The notes under the pieces: model-generated
What the model was told of the DNA's origin: nothing
The model's input: only the letters and a program-made list of their open reading frames with translations
Database searches by the model: none
In this document: one piece after another, positions 20,210 to 29,728 of the stretch
Position numbering within the stretch: the stretch's first letter is position 1
How the letters are laid out: every line of letters begins with the position of its first letter
Translations under genes and position numbers: made by a program
Assembly (NCBI GenBank): GCA_944393505.1
Contig: CALYAK010000009.1
Coordinates: 1 to 64,000 of the forward strand
Source of the DNA: an uncultured Clostridia bacterium
GTDB lineage: Bacteria; Bacillota; Clostridia; TANB77; CAG-508
DNA: 64,000 nt
Direction of reading: 5' to 3'

Positions 20210-21979
20210 ATGAACGAATACAGGACACATTACTGTAACCAAATTCGTATTCAAGATGTTGGTAAAGAAATTAAAATTGCTGGTTTTGTAGATACCATTC
20301 GTGATCTAGGAGGACTTGTTTTCCTTGATATTCGTGATATGTTTGGTGTAACACAGGCTGTTACTTCTGGAGTAACCGATGCCGTTGATTTTGCATCTCG
20401 TATTCCTTTAGAATCTAGTGTTTCCATCACAGGAACTGTTCGAAAAAGAGATCCAGAAACCTATAACCCAAATATTGAAACTGGTGAAGTCGAAGTTGTC
20501 ATCAAAGACATTCAGATTTTAGGAAAAAGAACAAAACAATTACCTTTTGAAGTAAATTCCAATCAAGAAGTTCGTGAAGACTTAAGATTAGAATACCGTT
20601 TTTTAGATTTAAGAGGAGACAAATTAAAGAAAAACTTACAATTAAGAGCACAAGTTATCCAATTCTTAAGAAATCAAATGATTGAACAAGGCTTCTTAGA
20701 GGTTCAAACCCCAATTTTAACGAGTTCTTCTCCTGAAGGAGCTCGTGACTATTTAGTACCAAGTCGTGTTCATCCAGGAAAATTTTATGCCTTACCACAA
20801 GCACCACAACAGTTTAAGCAATTATTAATGGTTTCTGGAATCGATAAATATTTTCAAATTGCTCCTTGTTTCCGTGATGAAGATGCAAGAGCTGACCGTG
20901 CTCCTGGTGAATTTTATCAATTGGATATGGAAATGGCTTACGCAACGCAAGAAGATGTATTTCAAGCAATCGAACCTGTCGTATACAATACCTTTACAAA
21001 ATTTTCAGATAAGACCGTAGCAAGCTATCCATTTCCTCGCATTCCTTATCGTGAAGCAATGTTAAAATATGGATCCGATAAACCAGATCTAAGAAATCCA
21101 CTTGTCATTACCGATGTTACCGATCTATTCGAAAAAGTAGATTTAAAAGCATTTAAAGGCTTACAAGTTCGTATTATTGCTACCCATGATGTTGGAGAAG
21201 AACCTCGTAGCTTTTTTGAAGGTATGACAGATTATGCTATCAAAGATTGCAAAGCAAAAGGATTGGCTTGGCTTCGTATTCTAGAAGACACTTCTCTTCA
21301 AGGTCCAATTGCAAAATTCATTCCAGATGAAGTAAAAGATGCGATGCTAGAAAGAACTAACTCAAAAGCTGGAGATGCCATCTTCTTCATCGCAGAAGTT
21401 CCAGGCTTAGTTGATAATTTAGCAGGCCAAGTCCGTAGTGAACTTGGAAAACGATTAAATCTAATTGATGAAAATGTTTATCAATTTTGTTGGATTGTTG
21501 ATTTTCCAATGTATGAATTAGATGAACGTGGAAAAATCGCATTTTGTCATAATCCATTCTCCATGCCACAAGGTGGTTTAGAAGCATTAATGACAAAAAA
21601 TCCTTTGGATATTTATGCTTATCAATATGATATTGTTTGTAACGGAATTGAACTATCTTCTGGTGCCGTTCGTAACCATGATATTGAAATTATGAAAAAA
21701 GCATTTGAAATTGCTGGTTACACAGAAGAAGATGTGAAAACACGTTTTGCCGCTTTGTATAACGCATTCCAATATGGTGCTCCACCACATGCTGGAATTG
21801 CACCTGGTGTTGATCGTATGATCATGCTATTAGCAGGAGCTGAAAATATTCGTGAAGTAATTGCTTTCCCAATGAATAGCAAAGCACAGGATCTTTTAAT
21901 GGGATCCCCAAGTGTTGTTACCAAAGAACAATTGCAAGATGTTCATATTAAATTAGATTTAAAAACAGATAAAAAATAG
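20210..21979 (+). CDS. aspS: Aspartyl-tRNA synthetase
   Basis: 589 residues, bacterial-type AspRS with the GAD insertion domain. OB-fold (IRDLGGLVFLDIRD), motif 2 (PCFRDEDARADRAPGEFYQLDME), the bacterial insertion (about residues 290-420) and motif 3 (HAGIAPGVDRMIMLLAGAENIREVIAFP). The ATG at 20210 is chosen because AGGAGG sits ten bases upstream; the open frame reaches back into the T-box but that part is leader RNA. It is regulated by the T-box. It lies apart from hisS, which it often follows in other Clostridia. Confidence 0.96.
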   Translation: MNEYRTHYCNQIRIQDVGKEIKIAGFVDTIRDLGGLVFLDIRDMFGVTQAVTSGVTDAVDFASRIPLESSVSITGTVRKRDPETYNPNIETGEVEVVIKDIQILGKRTKQLPFEVNSNQEVREDLRLEYRFLDLRGDKLKKNLQLRAQVIQFLRNQMIEQGFLEVQTPILTSSSPEGARDYLVPSRVHPGKFYALPQAPQQFKQLLMVSGIDKYFQIAPCFRDEDARADRAPGEFYQLDMEMAYATQEDVFQAIEPVVYNTFTKFSDKTVASYPFPRIPYREAMLKYGSDKPDLRNPLVITDVTDLFEKVDLKAFKGLQVRIIATHDVGEEPRSFFEGMTDYAIKDCKAKGLAWLRILEDTSLQGPIAKFIPDEVKDAMLERTNSKAGDAIFFIAEVPGLVDNLAGQVRSELGKRLNLIDENVYQFCWIVDFPMYELDERGKIAFCHNPFSMPQGGLEALMTKNPLDIYAYQYDIVCNGIELSSGAVRNHDIEIMKKAFEIAGYTEEDVKTRFAALYNAFQYGAPPHAGIAPGVDRMIMLLAGAENIREVIAFPMNSKAQDLLMGSPSVVTKEQLQDVHIKLDLKTDKK

Positions 21980-21983
21980 CAAA

Positions 21984-22035
21984 GAAAAGACGCTAAGAAT
22001 TCTAATCAGAGTTTCTCTTAGCGCCTTTCTTTTTT
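21984..22035 (+). terminator. Terminator of aspS
   Basis: AAAG-A-CGCTAAGA / TCTTAGCG-CCTTT hairpin followed by CTTTCTTTTTT, directly after the aspS stop. Confidence 0.8.
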
Positions 22036-22067
22036 GGGATCAAACTTTTGTCATTTTTCTGTTGGTT

Positions 22068-22385
22068 TCAGCCGAACTTCATCGCCATCACTTTCACAAA
22101 TTGCTTTGGTGTAACGCGAATCCGTCCCATCCGGCGACCAAAGGTCTCTTCTACTTTCGGCAAGTTCCCGCGGTATCCCATCAGTTCCAAAGCACTTCCA
22201 ATTCGATGCTCTGCATCTTTGGCAGAAAGATTATTTTCCTCCGCAATGCGCTGATAAATATCCTTGAGGTAAATATCGTTTCCGTCTTTTAACTGCTGGT
22301 TACCAATGATCACTGCTTGAGCTAAAAGTTCCCGGTCAATTCCGCCTAATTCCTTCAGAAAGTCCTTGAGTTTGATTACATCCAT
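22068..22385 (-). CDS. Island A: small Spo0A-C-like DNA-binding protein, foreign composition
   Basis: 105 residues. The helical pattern and the ending (LSAKDAEHRIGSALELMGYRG, then PKQFVKVMAMKF) resemble the C-terminal effector domain of Spo0A; this is a weak similarity by eye. There is no receiver domain. It is clearly richer in G+C than its neighbours and uses CGG as an arginine codon three times (22122-22124, 22131-22133, 22332-22334), unlike every native gene here. It has its own sigma-A promoter and a GAGGGAGGG Shine-Dalgarno. It is probably acquired by transfer. If CGG forces a frameshift in this host, this gene would not be translated correctly. Confidence 0.6.
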   Translation of the reverse strand: MDVIKLKDFLKELGGIDRELLAQAVIIGNQQLKDGNDIYLKDIYQRIAEENNLSAKDAEHRIGSALELMGYRGNLPKVEETFGRRMGRIRVTPKQFVKVMAMKFG

Positions 22386-22416
22386 TTTTCCAACCCTCCC
22401 TCATAGGCTAAATTCT

Positions 22417-22445
22417 ATTATACCACAACCATGAAAGAGAGTCAA
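22417..22445 (-). promoter_or_regulatory. Sigma-A promoter of island A gene
   Basis: TTGACT (22440-22445), a 17-base spacer and TATAAT (22417-22422) on the minus strand. The -35 box lies inside the hairpin at 22433-22483. Confidence 0.8.
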
Positions 22446-22483
22446 TTTTTGGAAAAGTTTATCCAAAGCTTCGACTCTCTTTC
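22433..22483. terminator. Hairpin between adhE and island A
   Basis: Perfect 11-base arms GAAAGAGAGTC / GACTCTCTTTC with a 29-base loop. It lies just downstream of adhE. The T-rich flank is on the plus-strand side, so its terminator role for adhE is uncertain. Confidence 0.45.
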
Positions 22484-22520
22484 TTCTCATTTTATTTTCT
22501 CGCTATTTTCAGCTTCTTTT

Positions 22521-25125
22521 TTACCAATTTCCATAATAGCTGTCTAGTAAAATTTGTTTAATTTCACTTACTAATGGTACTCTTGGATTTGCCGTTGTAC
22601 ATTGATCTTCAAATGCACGATCTGCTAACAAATCTACCTTTGCTAAAAATTCTTTTTCATCTAACCCAGCTTCTTGGAAAGATGCTGGAATCTCTAAATC
22701 ATGATTTAATTTTCGAATTTCTTCGACTAGTGATTTTACTCCCTCCTCATTGGTATAGGCTGGGAAGTTCATTCTTCTGGATAGATCTGCATATTTTTGA
22801 TCTGCTATAAAGTATTCATATTTTGGGAACGATACAAATTTGGTTGGCATTTGTGCATTGTATCGAATAACATATGGTAATAGGATGGCATTAATTCGAC
22901 CATGCGCCATATGGAATTCTGCTCCAATCTTATGAGCCATGGAATGACATACTCCCAAAAATGCGTTGGTAAATGCCATACCAGCAATACAGCTTGCATT
23001 ATGCATTTTTTCTCTTGCCACTTTATTACTTCCATCATTGTATGCTGTTCGTATATTTTTAAAGACTAATTCGACCGCTTTTTCGGCTAAACCATCCGTA
23101 TAGTCAGAAGCCATATTGGAAACATAGGCTTCAATGGCATGTGTTAAAACATCCATACCCGTATCTGCTGTAATTTTCTTTGGCAAGCTCATTACAAGAT
23201 CCGGATCAATAATCGCAACATCTGGTGTTAACTCATAATCTGCTAATGGATATTTTTTGTTTTTCTCTTTGTCGGTAATAACTGCAAAAGAAGTAACCTC
23301 TGAACCAGTTCCTGATGTTGTTGGAATGGCTACCATTTTTGATAGGCGTCCTAGTTTCGGGAATTTATACGTTCTTTTTCGAATATCCATGAATTTTAAT
23401 TTTAACCCTTCTACATCAGCATCTGGATTTTCATAAAATAGCCACATACCTTTCGCTGCATCGATTGGACTTCCACCACCTAATGCAATAATGACATCTG
23501 GTTTAAAGCTTCTCATCATTTTTACTCCATTTTGAATGGTTTCAAATGATGGATCTGGCTCAACATCTGAAAATATCTCAGAATGAACTGGTACTTTTCT
23601 CTTTCTTAAATGATATAGAATTTTATCTACATATCCTAATTCGATCATAGAAGGATCGGTTACAATAAATGCTCTTGAAATGTCTGGCATTTTTTCTAGA
23701 TAAGCAATTGATCCTGCTTCAAAATAGATTTTTTCTGGAATTTTAAACCATTGCATATTAACCCTCCTCATCGCAACTCTCTTGATATTAATTAAGTTAA
23801 CAGATGAAACATTGGCTGTTGTTGAATTTCCTCCAAATGTTCCACATCCTAATGTCAAAGATGGCATATTGGTATTATAGATATCTCCAATTGCGCCATG
23901 CGTTGATGGTGAGTTTACAATAATTCTTCCTACTTTAACAGTTTCAGAAAATTTTTGAATGGTTTCTTTGTCTTCCGAATGAATAACAGCCGAATGTCCC
24001 ATTCCTCCAAATTCAATTAGCTTTTCTGCCAATTCAATTCCTTCGTCTGCTGAATCCACTACATAATAAGCTAAAACTGGACTTAATTTTTCTTTTGAAA
24101 ATGGGTATTCAATTCCTACTCCATTCTCTTTTAAAACTAATACTTTGGTATGCTCGTCTACTTCAATTCCTGCTGTTTGTGCAATATCTTTTGGACTCTT
24201 TCCAACAATTGCAGAATTTAAAGTGCCTCCTTTTTCTGCATTAAACATCGTTTCTCTTAAACGATCTGTTTCTTCTTGAGATAGAAAATAGCATCCTGCC
24301 TCTTTCATTAGTTTTTCAAACTCTTCATGAATTTCTCTTTCCACAATAACCGATTGTTCCGAAGCACAAATCATACCATTATCAAATGATTTCGACATTA
24401 CTAAATCATTGACCGATGTTTTTAATTTTGCCGTTTTATCAATGAAACAAGGTACATTTCCAGGACCTACTCCCAATGCCGGTTTTCCACAAGAATAAGC
24501 GGCTTTTACCATTCCGGTTCCACCAGTTGCCAAAATCAAATTAACGCCTGGGTGATGCATTAATAAATTGGTTGCCGTAACAGAAGGCTCTTCAATCCAT
24601 AAGATACAATCTTCTGGTGCTCCTTCTTTGACTGCCGCTTCTCTTAAAATTTCTGCTGCTCTTACACTACATTTTTGAGCAGAAGGGTGAAATCCAAATA
24701 TGATAACATTTCTCGTTTTTGCAGAAATCATTGATTTAAACATCGTTGTTGAAGTTGGATTGGTAACTGGTGTAACACCTGCAATAATTCCAATTGGTTC
24801 TGCAATTTGCACATAACCTTCTTCTTCATTTTCTTGGATAACGCCCACAGTTTTATCATATTTGATACTATGATAAATATATTCGGTTGCAAACATATTC
24901 TTTGTTATTTTATCTTCGTAAATTCCTCTTCCGTGTCTCTTCTACTGCCATTTTTGCAAGTTCCATGTGATGTTCTAATCCTGCCATGGACATTGCTTTT
25001 ACAATGCGATCAACGGTTTCTTGATCTAATTTTTGATATTCTTCAGAAGCCTTTTTTGCCCTTTCTACTAATTGGTCAATCATGGCTTGAATTCTCATTC
25101 TTTCTTCTTCGGTAACTTCAGCCAA
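22521..25125 (-). CDS. adhE: Bifunctional aldehyde/alcohol dehydrogenase AdhE, apparently needing one +1 frameshift
   Basis: AdhE reduces acetyl-CoA to acetaldehyde and then ethanol, regenerating NAD+ in fermentation. The N-terminal CoA-acylating aldehyde dehydrogenase shows GVTPVTNPTSTT and NGMICASEQSV with the catalytic Cys. The C-terminal iron-dependent alcohol dehydrogenase (from about residue 450) has GGGSPIDAAKGMW and metal-binding histidines in HAIEAY, CHSMAHKIG and HMAHG. The first 64 residues are in one frame that stops soon after an in-frame CGG (24931-24933). Skipping the C gives ETGRGIYEDKITKNMFATEYI, one of the best conserved AdhE stretches. The reconstructed length is 867 residues. 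The start is TTG at 25125 behind AAGGAGG. Confidence 0.93.
24931..24933 (-). other. CGG +1 recoding site in adhE
   Basis: The codons read GAG ACA CGG AAG AGG, with a stop five codons after the CGG. Skipping the C gives ACA GGA AGA GGA ATT TAC, matching the conserved TGRGIYED of AdhE. Confidence 0.85.
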
Positions 25126-25160
25126 ATTTCATTCCTCCTTACCTTTTGTACATTATCTTT

Positions 25161-25188
25161 ATTATATCGAACCCCTTTGAAAAGTCAA
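25161..25188 (-). promoter_or_regulatory. Sigma-A promoter of adhE
   Basis: TTGACT (25183-25188), a 16-base spacer and TATAAT (25161-25166), about 35 bases before the TTG start of adhE. Confidence 0.75.
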
Positions 25189-25217
25189 GTAAATTTTTCC
25201 GACAGATTCCCTCTTTT

Positions 25218-26159
25218 TTACCTAGCTTCTCCCTCTATTTTTGGTTCTAATTTTCCTTTTTTCATACCAGGAATTACTTCACTTGGTAACGCTTTCATTC
25301 TTGTTTTTAATAAATGTTTAAATTCTTCTTCATCTATTTGTAAATGGCAATTTTTCTTTTCTTGAAATAAAAAGCGTGTATAATGATTCTTTTTTCCTCT
25401 TACCGTAATACAGGAAAGTATTTTGGAATCTTCGACTGTTTGCAAATAATTTTCAGTAATACACCTTCGTTCTTCTGGGGTAAAGCATCTTTCAAAACAC
25501 CAAGTATAGAATTTACTTTTCTCGACAATTCCTACTTGCGATAAATCTTTATAGTCTTTTGCATGTTCTAAAACAAAAGCCACTTTTTCTTCCAAGGATA
25601 ATCCTTCCCCTTCAATAGCCTTTTGAAGCATCCATAGATAGTGCTCGGTATAGTCCCTATCTTCTTGTACATATCCAATCCTACGATCGATCTGTTCTTC
25701 TTCCTCTGCTGAAATTTCTGAAAATTGCACATATTCTTTCTTACTCTTTTTTCCAAAATGTTGTGTTCTACGATTGGTTTGAATATATTCTAAATCTCTT
25801 TGCAGATCCATTACATATTGTTTTCGGTCAATTTCTACAATGTTATTAATATGAGGATCCTCTGGATCTGGTTGATAAAGTGTTGCTTTTACCCCAATTT
25901 CAGCAAGTAATTCTTGAAACATTCTCGCTAATGATACACAAATAATTCTTCGATCTGCTTTTAAATCTTCGATTCGTTTTCGGAAAGATGCTCGATAGAT
26001 TTTCTTCTTCGTTTTTGAATTTCCTTTCCAATATCTTTCATCAAAACTCACCAATTTTCCAAGTTCTATATATAAATAGCGAATTTGCTCCATGGTTGAT
26101 AATTGATCCGGTATCGTTTTAATTATTTTTTCTTTTAATTTCTGAATTTGTTGTTCCAT
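25218..26159 (-). CDS. Transglutaminase-like domain protein, function unknown
   Basis: 313 residues with no signal peptide or membrane segment. Residues of about 80-140 have a Cys-His-Asp arrangement: ICVSLARMFQELLAEIGV, then DPHINNIVEIDRKQYVMDLQ. This is the pattern of transglutaminase/papain-like folds, where the Cys helix is followed by His and Asp strands. The rest is charged and helical. The AAAGGAAT RBS precedes the ATG. It lies upstream of adhE in the same direction but is separated from it by the adhE promoter. Whether it is a protease, transglutaminase or inactive fold is not decidable. Confidence 0.5.
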   Translation of the reverse strand: MEQQIQKLKEKIIKTIPDQLSTMEQIRYLYIELGKLVSFDERYWKGNSKTKKKIYRASFRKRIEDLKADRRIICVSLARMFQELLAEIGVKATLYQPDPEDPHINNIVEIDRKQYVMDLQRDLEYIQTNRRTQHFGKKSKKEYVQFSEISAEEEEQIDRRIGYVQEDRDYTEHYLWMLQKAIEGEGLSLEEKVAFVLEHAKDYKDLSQVGIVEKSKFYTWCFERCFTPEERRCITENYLQTVEDSKILSCITVRGKKNHYTRFLFQEKKNCHLQIDEEEFKHLLKTRMKALPSEVIPGMKKGKLEPKIEGEAR

Positions 26160-26178
26160 TTTATTCCTTTCATTAGAT

Positions 26179-26210
26179 AAGACGTGCTTTTAAGCAAAGC
26201 ACGTCTTTTT
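26179..26210. terminator. Hairpin between island B and the transglutaminase-like gene
   Basis: AAGACGTGCTTT / AAAGCACGTCTT with a short loop; the T run lies on the plus-strand side. Confidence 0.65.
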
Positions 26211-26214
26211 CCCC

Positions 26215-26520
26215 TTAATCGAGGATCCTGTAAATTGCCAAATGAACTTCTTTTGAGATAAATTCCCTGATCAGTTCCAACTGAAAGCGGCTCTCATTGG
26301 CATATTCGTAGCCTGTTTTCCACTTTTTCCCCAATTCAACGGCCATATATTGCCGTTTAAACCTGCGCCTTGGAGTCATACGTGTTTTCTGCTTTTCGTA
26401 AGTAACAATCAGGTTTTCCTCTTCTAACGTTGTTTGCTCAATTTGAATCTTGTGATTCTCCTTGAAGAACTGATTTAGCCTTGCAGCTAAACCTTTTGTA
26501 GTTCGAAATACTTTTTCCAT
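26215..26520 (-). CDS. Island B: small hypothetical protein of foreign composition
   Basis: 101 residues, basic and hydrophilic, with no recognised domain and no membrane segment. The middle has a basic patch (MTPRRRFKRQ). Base composition is richer in G+C than the neighbours. It uses CGG as an ordinary Arg codon at 26353-26355, with the frame continuing normally. A GGAGAAAGG Shine-Dalgarno lies before the ATG. The leader holds a TAAAAT box and a perfect inverted repeat. It has the same architecture as islands A, C and D: single gene, own control region, terminator. Confidence 0.55.
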   Translation of the reverse strand: MEKVFRTTKGLAARLNQFFKENHKIQIEQTTLEEENLIVTYEKQKTRMTPRRRFKRQYMAVELGKKWKTGYEYANESRFQLELIREFISKEVHLAIYRILD

Positions 26521-26549
26521 GCGAATCCTTTCTCCAGGGGTGTTCTACG

Positions 26550-26566
26550 ACTAGGCTTTTCCTAGT
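26550..26566. repeat. Palindrome in the leader of island B gene
   Basis: ACTAGG-CTTTT-CCTAGT inverted repeat, just downstream of a TAAAAT -10-like box. It could be an operator or a small RNA hairpin. Confidence 0.45.
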
Positions 26567-26675
26567 AATTCTATTTTATCACAGAATCCATCAAAAATCC
26601 ACGTTCCACTAGGAATTTTGCCTACTTTTCTAAGGATTCTTTCTTCTTTTTCTTTCTTTTTTCGAAAAATTATAG

Positions 26676-26681
26676 TATAAT
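26676..26681 (+). promoter_or_regulatory. -10 box of leuS promoter
   Basis: TATAAT 42 bases before the leuS ATG. The -35 position (about 26653-26658) is a weak T-rich match. No T-box was seen here. Confidence 0.45.
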
Positions 26682-26722
26682 GTCTCTATCATTTGAAAAC
26701 AGTAGGAAGGATTTGATAAATT

Positions 26723-29584
26723 ATGGGATATAACTTTAAAGAAGTCGAGAAAAAATGGCAAGACAAATGGTATACAGAGGGTACCTTTTATGCAAAAGAT
26801 GATACCTCAATGAAAAAATGGTATGGTCTAATTGAATTTCCTTATCCATCTGGACAAGGTCTTCATGTAGGACATCCTCGTAGCTATACCGCCCTAGACA
26901 TTATTGCTCGTAAAAAAAGAATGGAAGGATATAACGTTTTATATCCAATTGGTTTTGATGCATTTGGTCTTCCTGCCGAGAACTATGCTATCAAAAATCA
27001 CATCCATCCGAAAATTACAACCGAGAATAACATTGCTCATTTTACGGAACAATTAAAAGCTCTTGGCTTTTCTTTTGATTGGTCAAGACAAGTTAATACC
27101 ACTGATCCAAATTATTATAAATGGACTCAATGGATTTTCATTCAACTATTCAAACATGGTCTAGCTTATAAAACGACTATGCCAATCAACTTTTGTACAG
27201 GTTGTAAAGTTGGGCTAGCTAATGAAGAAGTTGTGAATGGTGTTTGTGAACGTTGTGGCAGTCCAGTTGTCCAAAAAGAAAAAAATCAATGGATGTTAAA
27301 AATTACGGATTATGCAGAACGTTTAATTCAAGACTTGGATGATGTCGATTATTTAGAAAAAATTAAAATTCAACAAAGAAATTGGATTGGAAAAAGCACT
27401 GGTGCTGAAATCAATTTTCCTATCGCCGGGACCAATCTTCATCTAGCCGTCTATACCACAAGACCGGATACCATTTATGGTGCAACCTATATGGTTATCT
27501 CTCCAGAGCATTCCATCTTGGAATCTTTAAAAGATCGTATTACGAATCTTGATGAAGTAAAAGATTATCAAGAAAAAGCTAGTTTAAAATCTGATTTTGA
27601 AAGATCTGAATTAAACAAAGAAAAAACTGGTGTTGAGATTCAAGGAGTTAAAGCAATTAATCCAATTACCAAAGAAGAAATCCCTATTTGGATTTCTGAC
27701 TATGTTTTAGTATCTTATGGTACTGGAGCAATTATGGCAGTACCTGCTCATGATCAAAGAGATTTTGATTTTTCAACCAAATTCCATTTACCAATTAAAC
27801 AAGTGATTGCTCCTCATTTTGTAAGCACAGATAGCGAAGATAAACCTCGTTCGGATAAAGAATGGGTGGATCGTGATACTGTTTTAGTCATTGCTAAACA
27901 TTGGGAAAAAGATCAATACCTTTGCTTGGATTGGGGTAAATTCAAATGGCACTCTTTTGTTTTAGGTGGAATTGAATCTGGAGAAACTGCAAAAGATGCA
28001 GCCATTCGTGAATTAAAAGAAGAAACCGGATATTGCGATATCAAATCAGTTCAAGAATTACCATTCCAAATGTTTAATTCTTTTTATGCAAAACATAAAG
28101 GTGTAAATCGCAAAGCTCGTTATACTTCTGTTTATATCGAACTTGCTAGTGGAAAACAAGAAGCGACAAAAGAAGAAGATACCAAAAATCATCAATATCA
28201 ATGGGTGGATGCTCAAAAAGTTCCTGAGTTTATCAACTTAGAAAACAATCACTTTGCTTTCCATATGATGCAAAATCCACAAGAAGCATTCACGGACACT
28301 AATACCGGTATTGTCATTGGTTCTGAATTAATCAATGGCTTATCAGTTGCAGACGCCAAAAAGAAAATCATTGAATATTTAACCAAAGAAGGAATTGGAA
28401 AAGAAAAAGTAAATTACAAACTTCGTGATTGGGTTTTCTCAAGACAACGTTATTGGGGTGAACCAATTCCAATGGTATATTGTGAAAAATGTGGATGGGT
28501 TCCATTGGACGAAAAAGATTTACCTCTAGTTCTACCAGAAGTAGAAGATTACGAACCTGGAGAAAATGGAGAATCTCCACTTGCTAAACAAACCGAATGG
28601 ATTAACACAACTTGTCCACACTGTCATGGACCTGCCAAAAGAGAAACCGATACCATGCCACAATGGGCTGGTTCTTCTTGGTATTTCCTTCGCTATATGG
28701 ATCCTCATAATGACAAAGAACTTGCATCGAAAGAAGCACTTAACTACTGGTCCCCTGTTGACTGGTATAACGGTGGTATGGAACATACAACCCTTCATCT
28801 TCTTTACTCTCGTTTCTGGCATAAATTCCTTTATGATATTGGTATCGTCCCAACCAAAGAGCCATATATGAAACGTACTTCTCATGGAATGATTTTAGGA
28901 TCCAATGGAGAAAAAATGTCCAAATCCAAAGGAAATGTTGTCAATCCTGATGATATCGTAAACGAATTTGGTGCAGATACTTTCCGTGTTTATGAAATGT
29001 TTATGGGACCTTTTGATCAAACTGCCCCATGGTCGATGGAAAGCATTCGTGGATGTGGTAAATTCTTAGATCGTGTATGGAATTTGCAAGATTTCTTAGT
29101 TGACGGTGATACTTACTCCCCTACTTTTGAAAAAGCAATGCATAAAGCCATTAAGAAAGTAAGTGAAGATATTGAAGATATGAAATTCAATACAGCCGTT
29201 GCCACCTTTATGAGTCTAACCAATGATTTTTATCGTGAAAAGAAAATCAATCGTGCAGAATTTAGGACCTTCTTACAATTATTAAATCCTTTTGCACCAC
29301 ATATGACAGAAGAATTATTCCAAATCATTGGTCAAACGACGACAATTGCTGATACCCCATGGCCAACTTATGATCCTTCAAAAATCATTGATGAAGAAAT
29401 TGAAATTCCTGTTCAAATCAACGGAAAAAGAAAAGCAGTTGTAACAATTCCACTTGATTCAGAAGAAAATTTTGTCAAAGAAACGGTTCATGCCAATCCA
29501 GCAGTTGCTTCTGGATTAGAAGGAAAAACTATTCGAAAAGAAATTTATGTAAAGAATAAGATCTATAACATTGTAATTAGCTAA
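26723..29584 (+). CDS. leuS: Leucyl-tRNA synthetase with an inserted NUDIX domain
   Basis: 953 residues against about 800-870 for usual bacterial LeuRS. Class I motifs: HIGH as HVGH (near residue 50) and KMSKS as KMSKSKGN (near residue 730). The CP1 editing domain has TTRPDT and the [15 protein letters not shown] motif. A zinc-like CxxC knuckle (FCTGC ... CERCG) lies in the first part. Between the end of CP1 and the [18 protein letters not shown] block, residues of about 370-525 form an insertion. It contains a complete NUDIX box starting [13 protein letters not shown] (near residue 415) and continuing REL-x-EE-x-G. The rest of the synthetase is complete, so this is an in-frame fusion. Its substrate is unknown; hydrolysis of a nucleotide by-product or regulation are possibilities. 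Confidence 0.93.
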   Translation: MGYNFKEVEKKWQDKWYTEGTFYAKDDTSMKKWYGLIEFPYPSGQGLHVGHPRSYTALDIIARKKRMEGYNVLYPIGFDAFGLPAENYAIKNHIHPKITTENNIAHFTEQLKALGFSFDWSRQVNTTDPNYYKWTQWIFIQLFKHGLAYKTTMPINFCTGCKVGLANEEVVNGVCERCGSPVVQKEKNQWMLKITDYAERLIQDLDDVDYLEKIKIQQRNWIGKSTGAEINFPIAGTNLHLAVYTTRPDTIYGATYMVISPEHSILESLKDRITNLDEVKDYQEKASLKSDFERSELNKEKTGVEIQGVKAINPITKEEIPIWISDYVLVSYGTGAIMAVPAHDQRDFDFSTKFHLPIKQVIAPHFVSTDSEDKPRSDKEWVDRDTVLVIAKHWEKDQYLCLDWGKFKWHSFVLGGIESGETAKDAAIRELKEETGYCDIKSVQELPFQMFNSFYAKHKGVNRKARYTSVYIELASGKQEATKEEDTKNHQYQWVDAQKVPEFINLENNHFAFHMMQNPQEAFTDTNTGIVIGSELINGLSVADAKKKIIEYLTKEGIGKEKVNYKLRDWVFSRQRYWGEPIPMVYCEKCGWVPLDEKDLPLVLPEVEDYEPGENGESPLAKQTEWINTTCPHCHGPAKRETDTMPQWAGSSWYFLRYMDPHNDKELASKEALNYWSPVDWYNGGMEHTTLHLLYSRFWHKFLYDIGIVPTKEPYMKRTSHGMILGSNGEKMSKSKGNVVNPDDIVNEFGADTFRVYEMFMGPFDQTAPWSMESIRGCGKFLDRVWNLQDFLVDGDTYSPTFEKAMHKAIKKVSEDIEDMKFNTAVATFMSLTNDFYREKKINRAEFRTFLQLLNPFAPHMTEELFQIIGQTTTIADTPWPTYDPSKIIDEEIEIPVQINGKRKAVVTIPLDSEENFVKETVHANPAVASGLEGKTIRKEIYVKNKIYNIVIS

Positions 29585-29596
29585 TAAACAAATTCG

Positions 29597-29627
29597 AATG
29601 AAGCAGGTTCAAAACTGCTTCATTTTG
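29597..29627 (+). terminator. Terminator of leuS
   Basis: AATGAAGCAG / CTGCTTCATT hairpin followed by TTTT, just after the leuS stop. Confidence 0.75.
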
Positions 29628-29728
29628 GCATTTGTTCACAAAAAAATCATTTGACTATTTCTCTATTTTACGGTATCATATACCTTGTATAATGAAGTAA
29701 TTTCAAGATTAGATAGGAGAACAAATTT

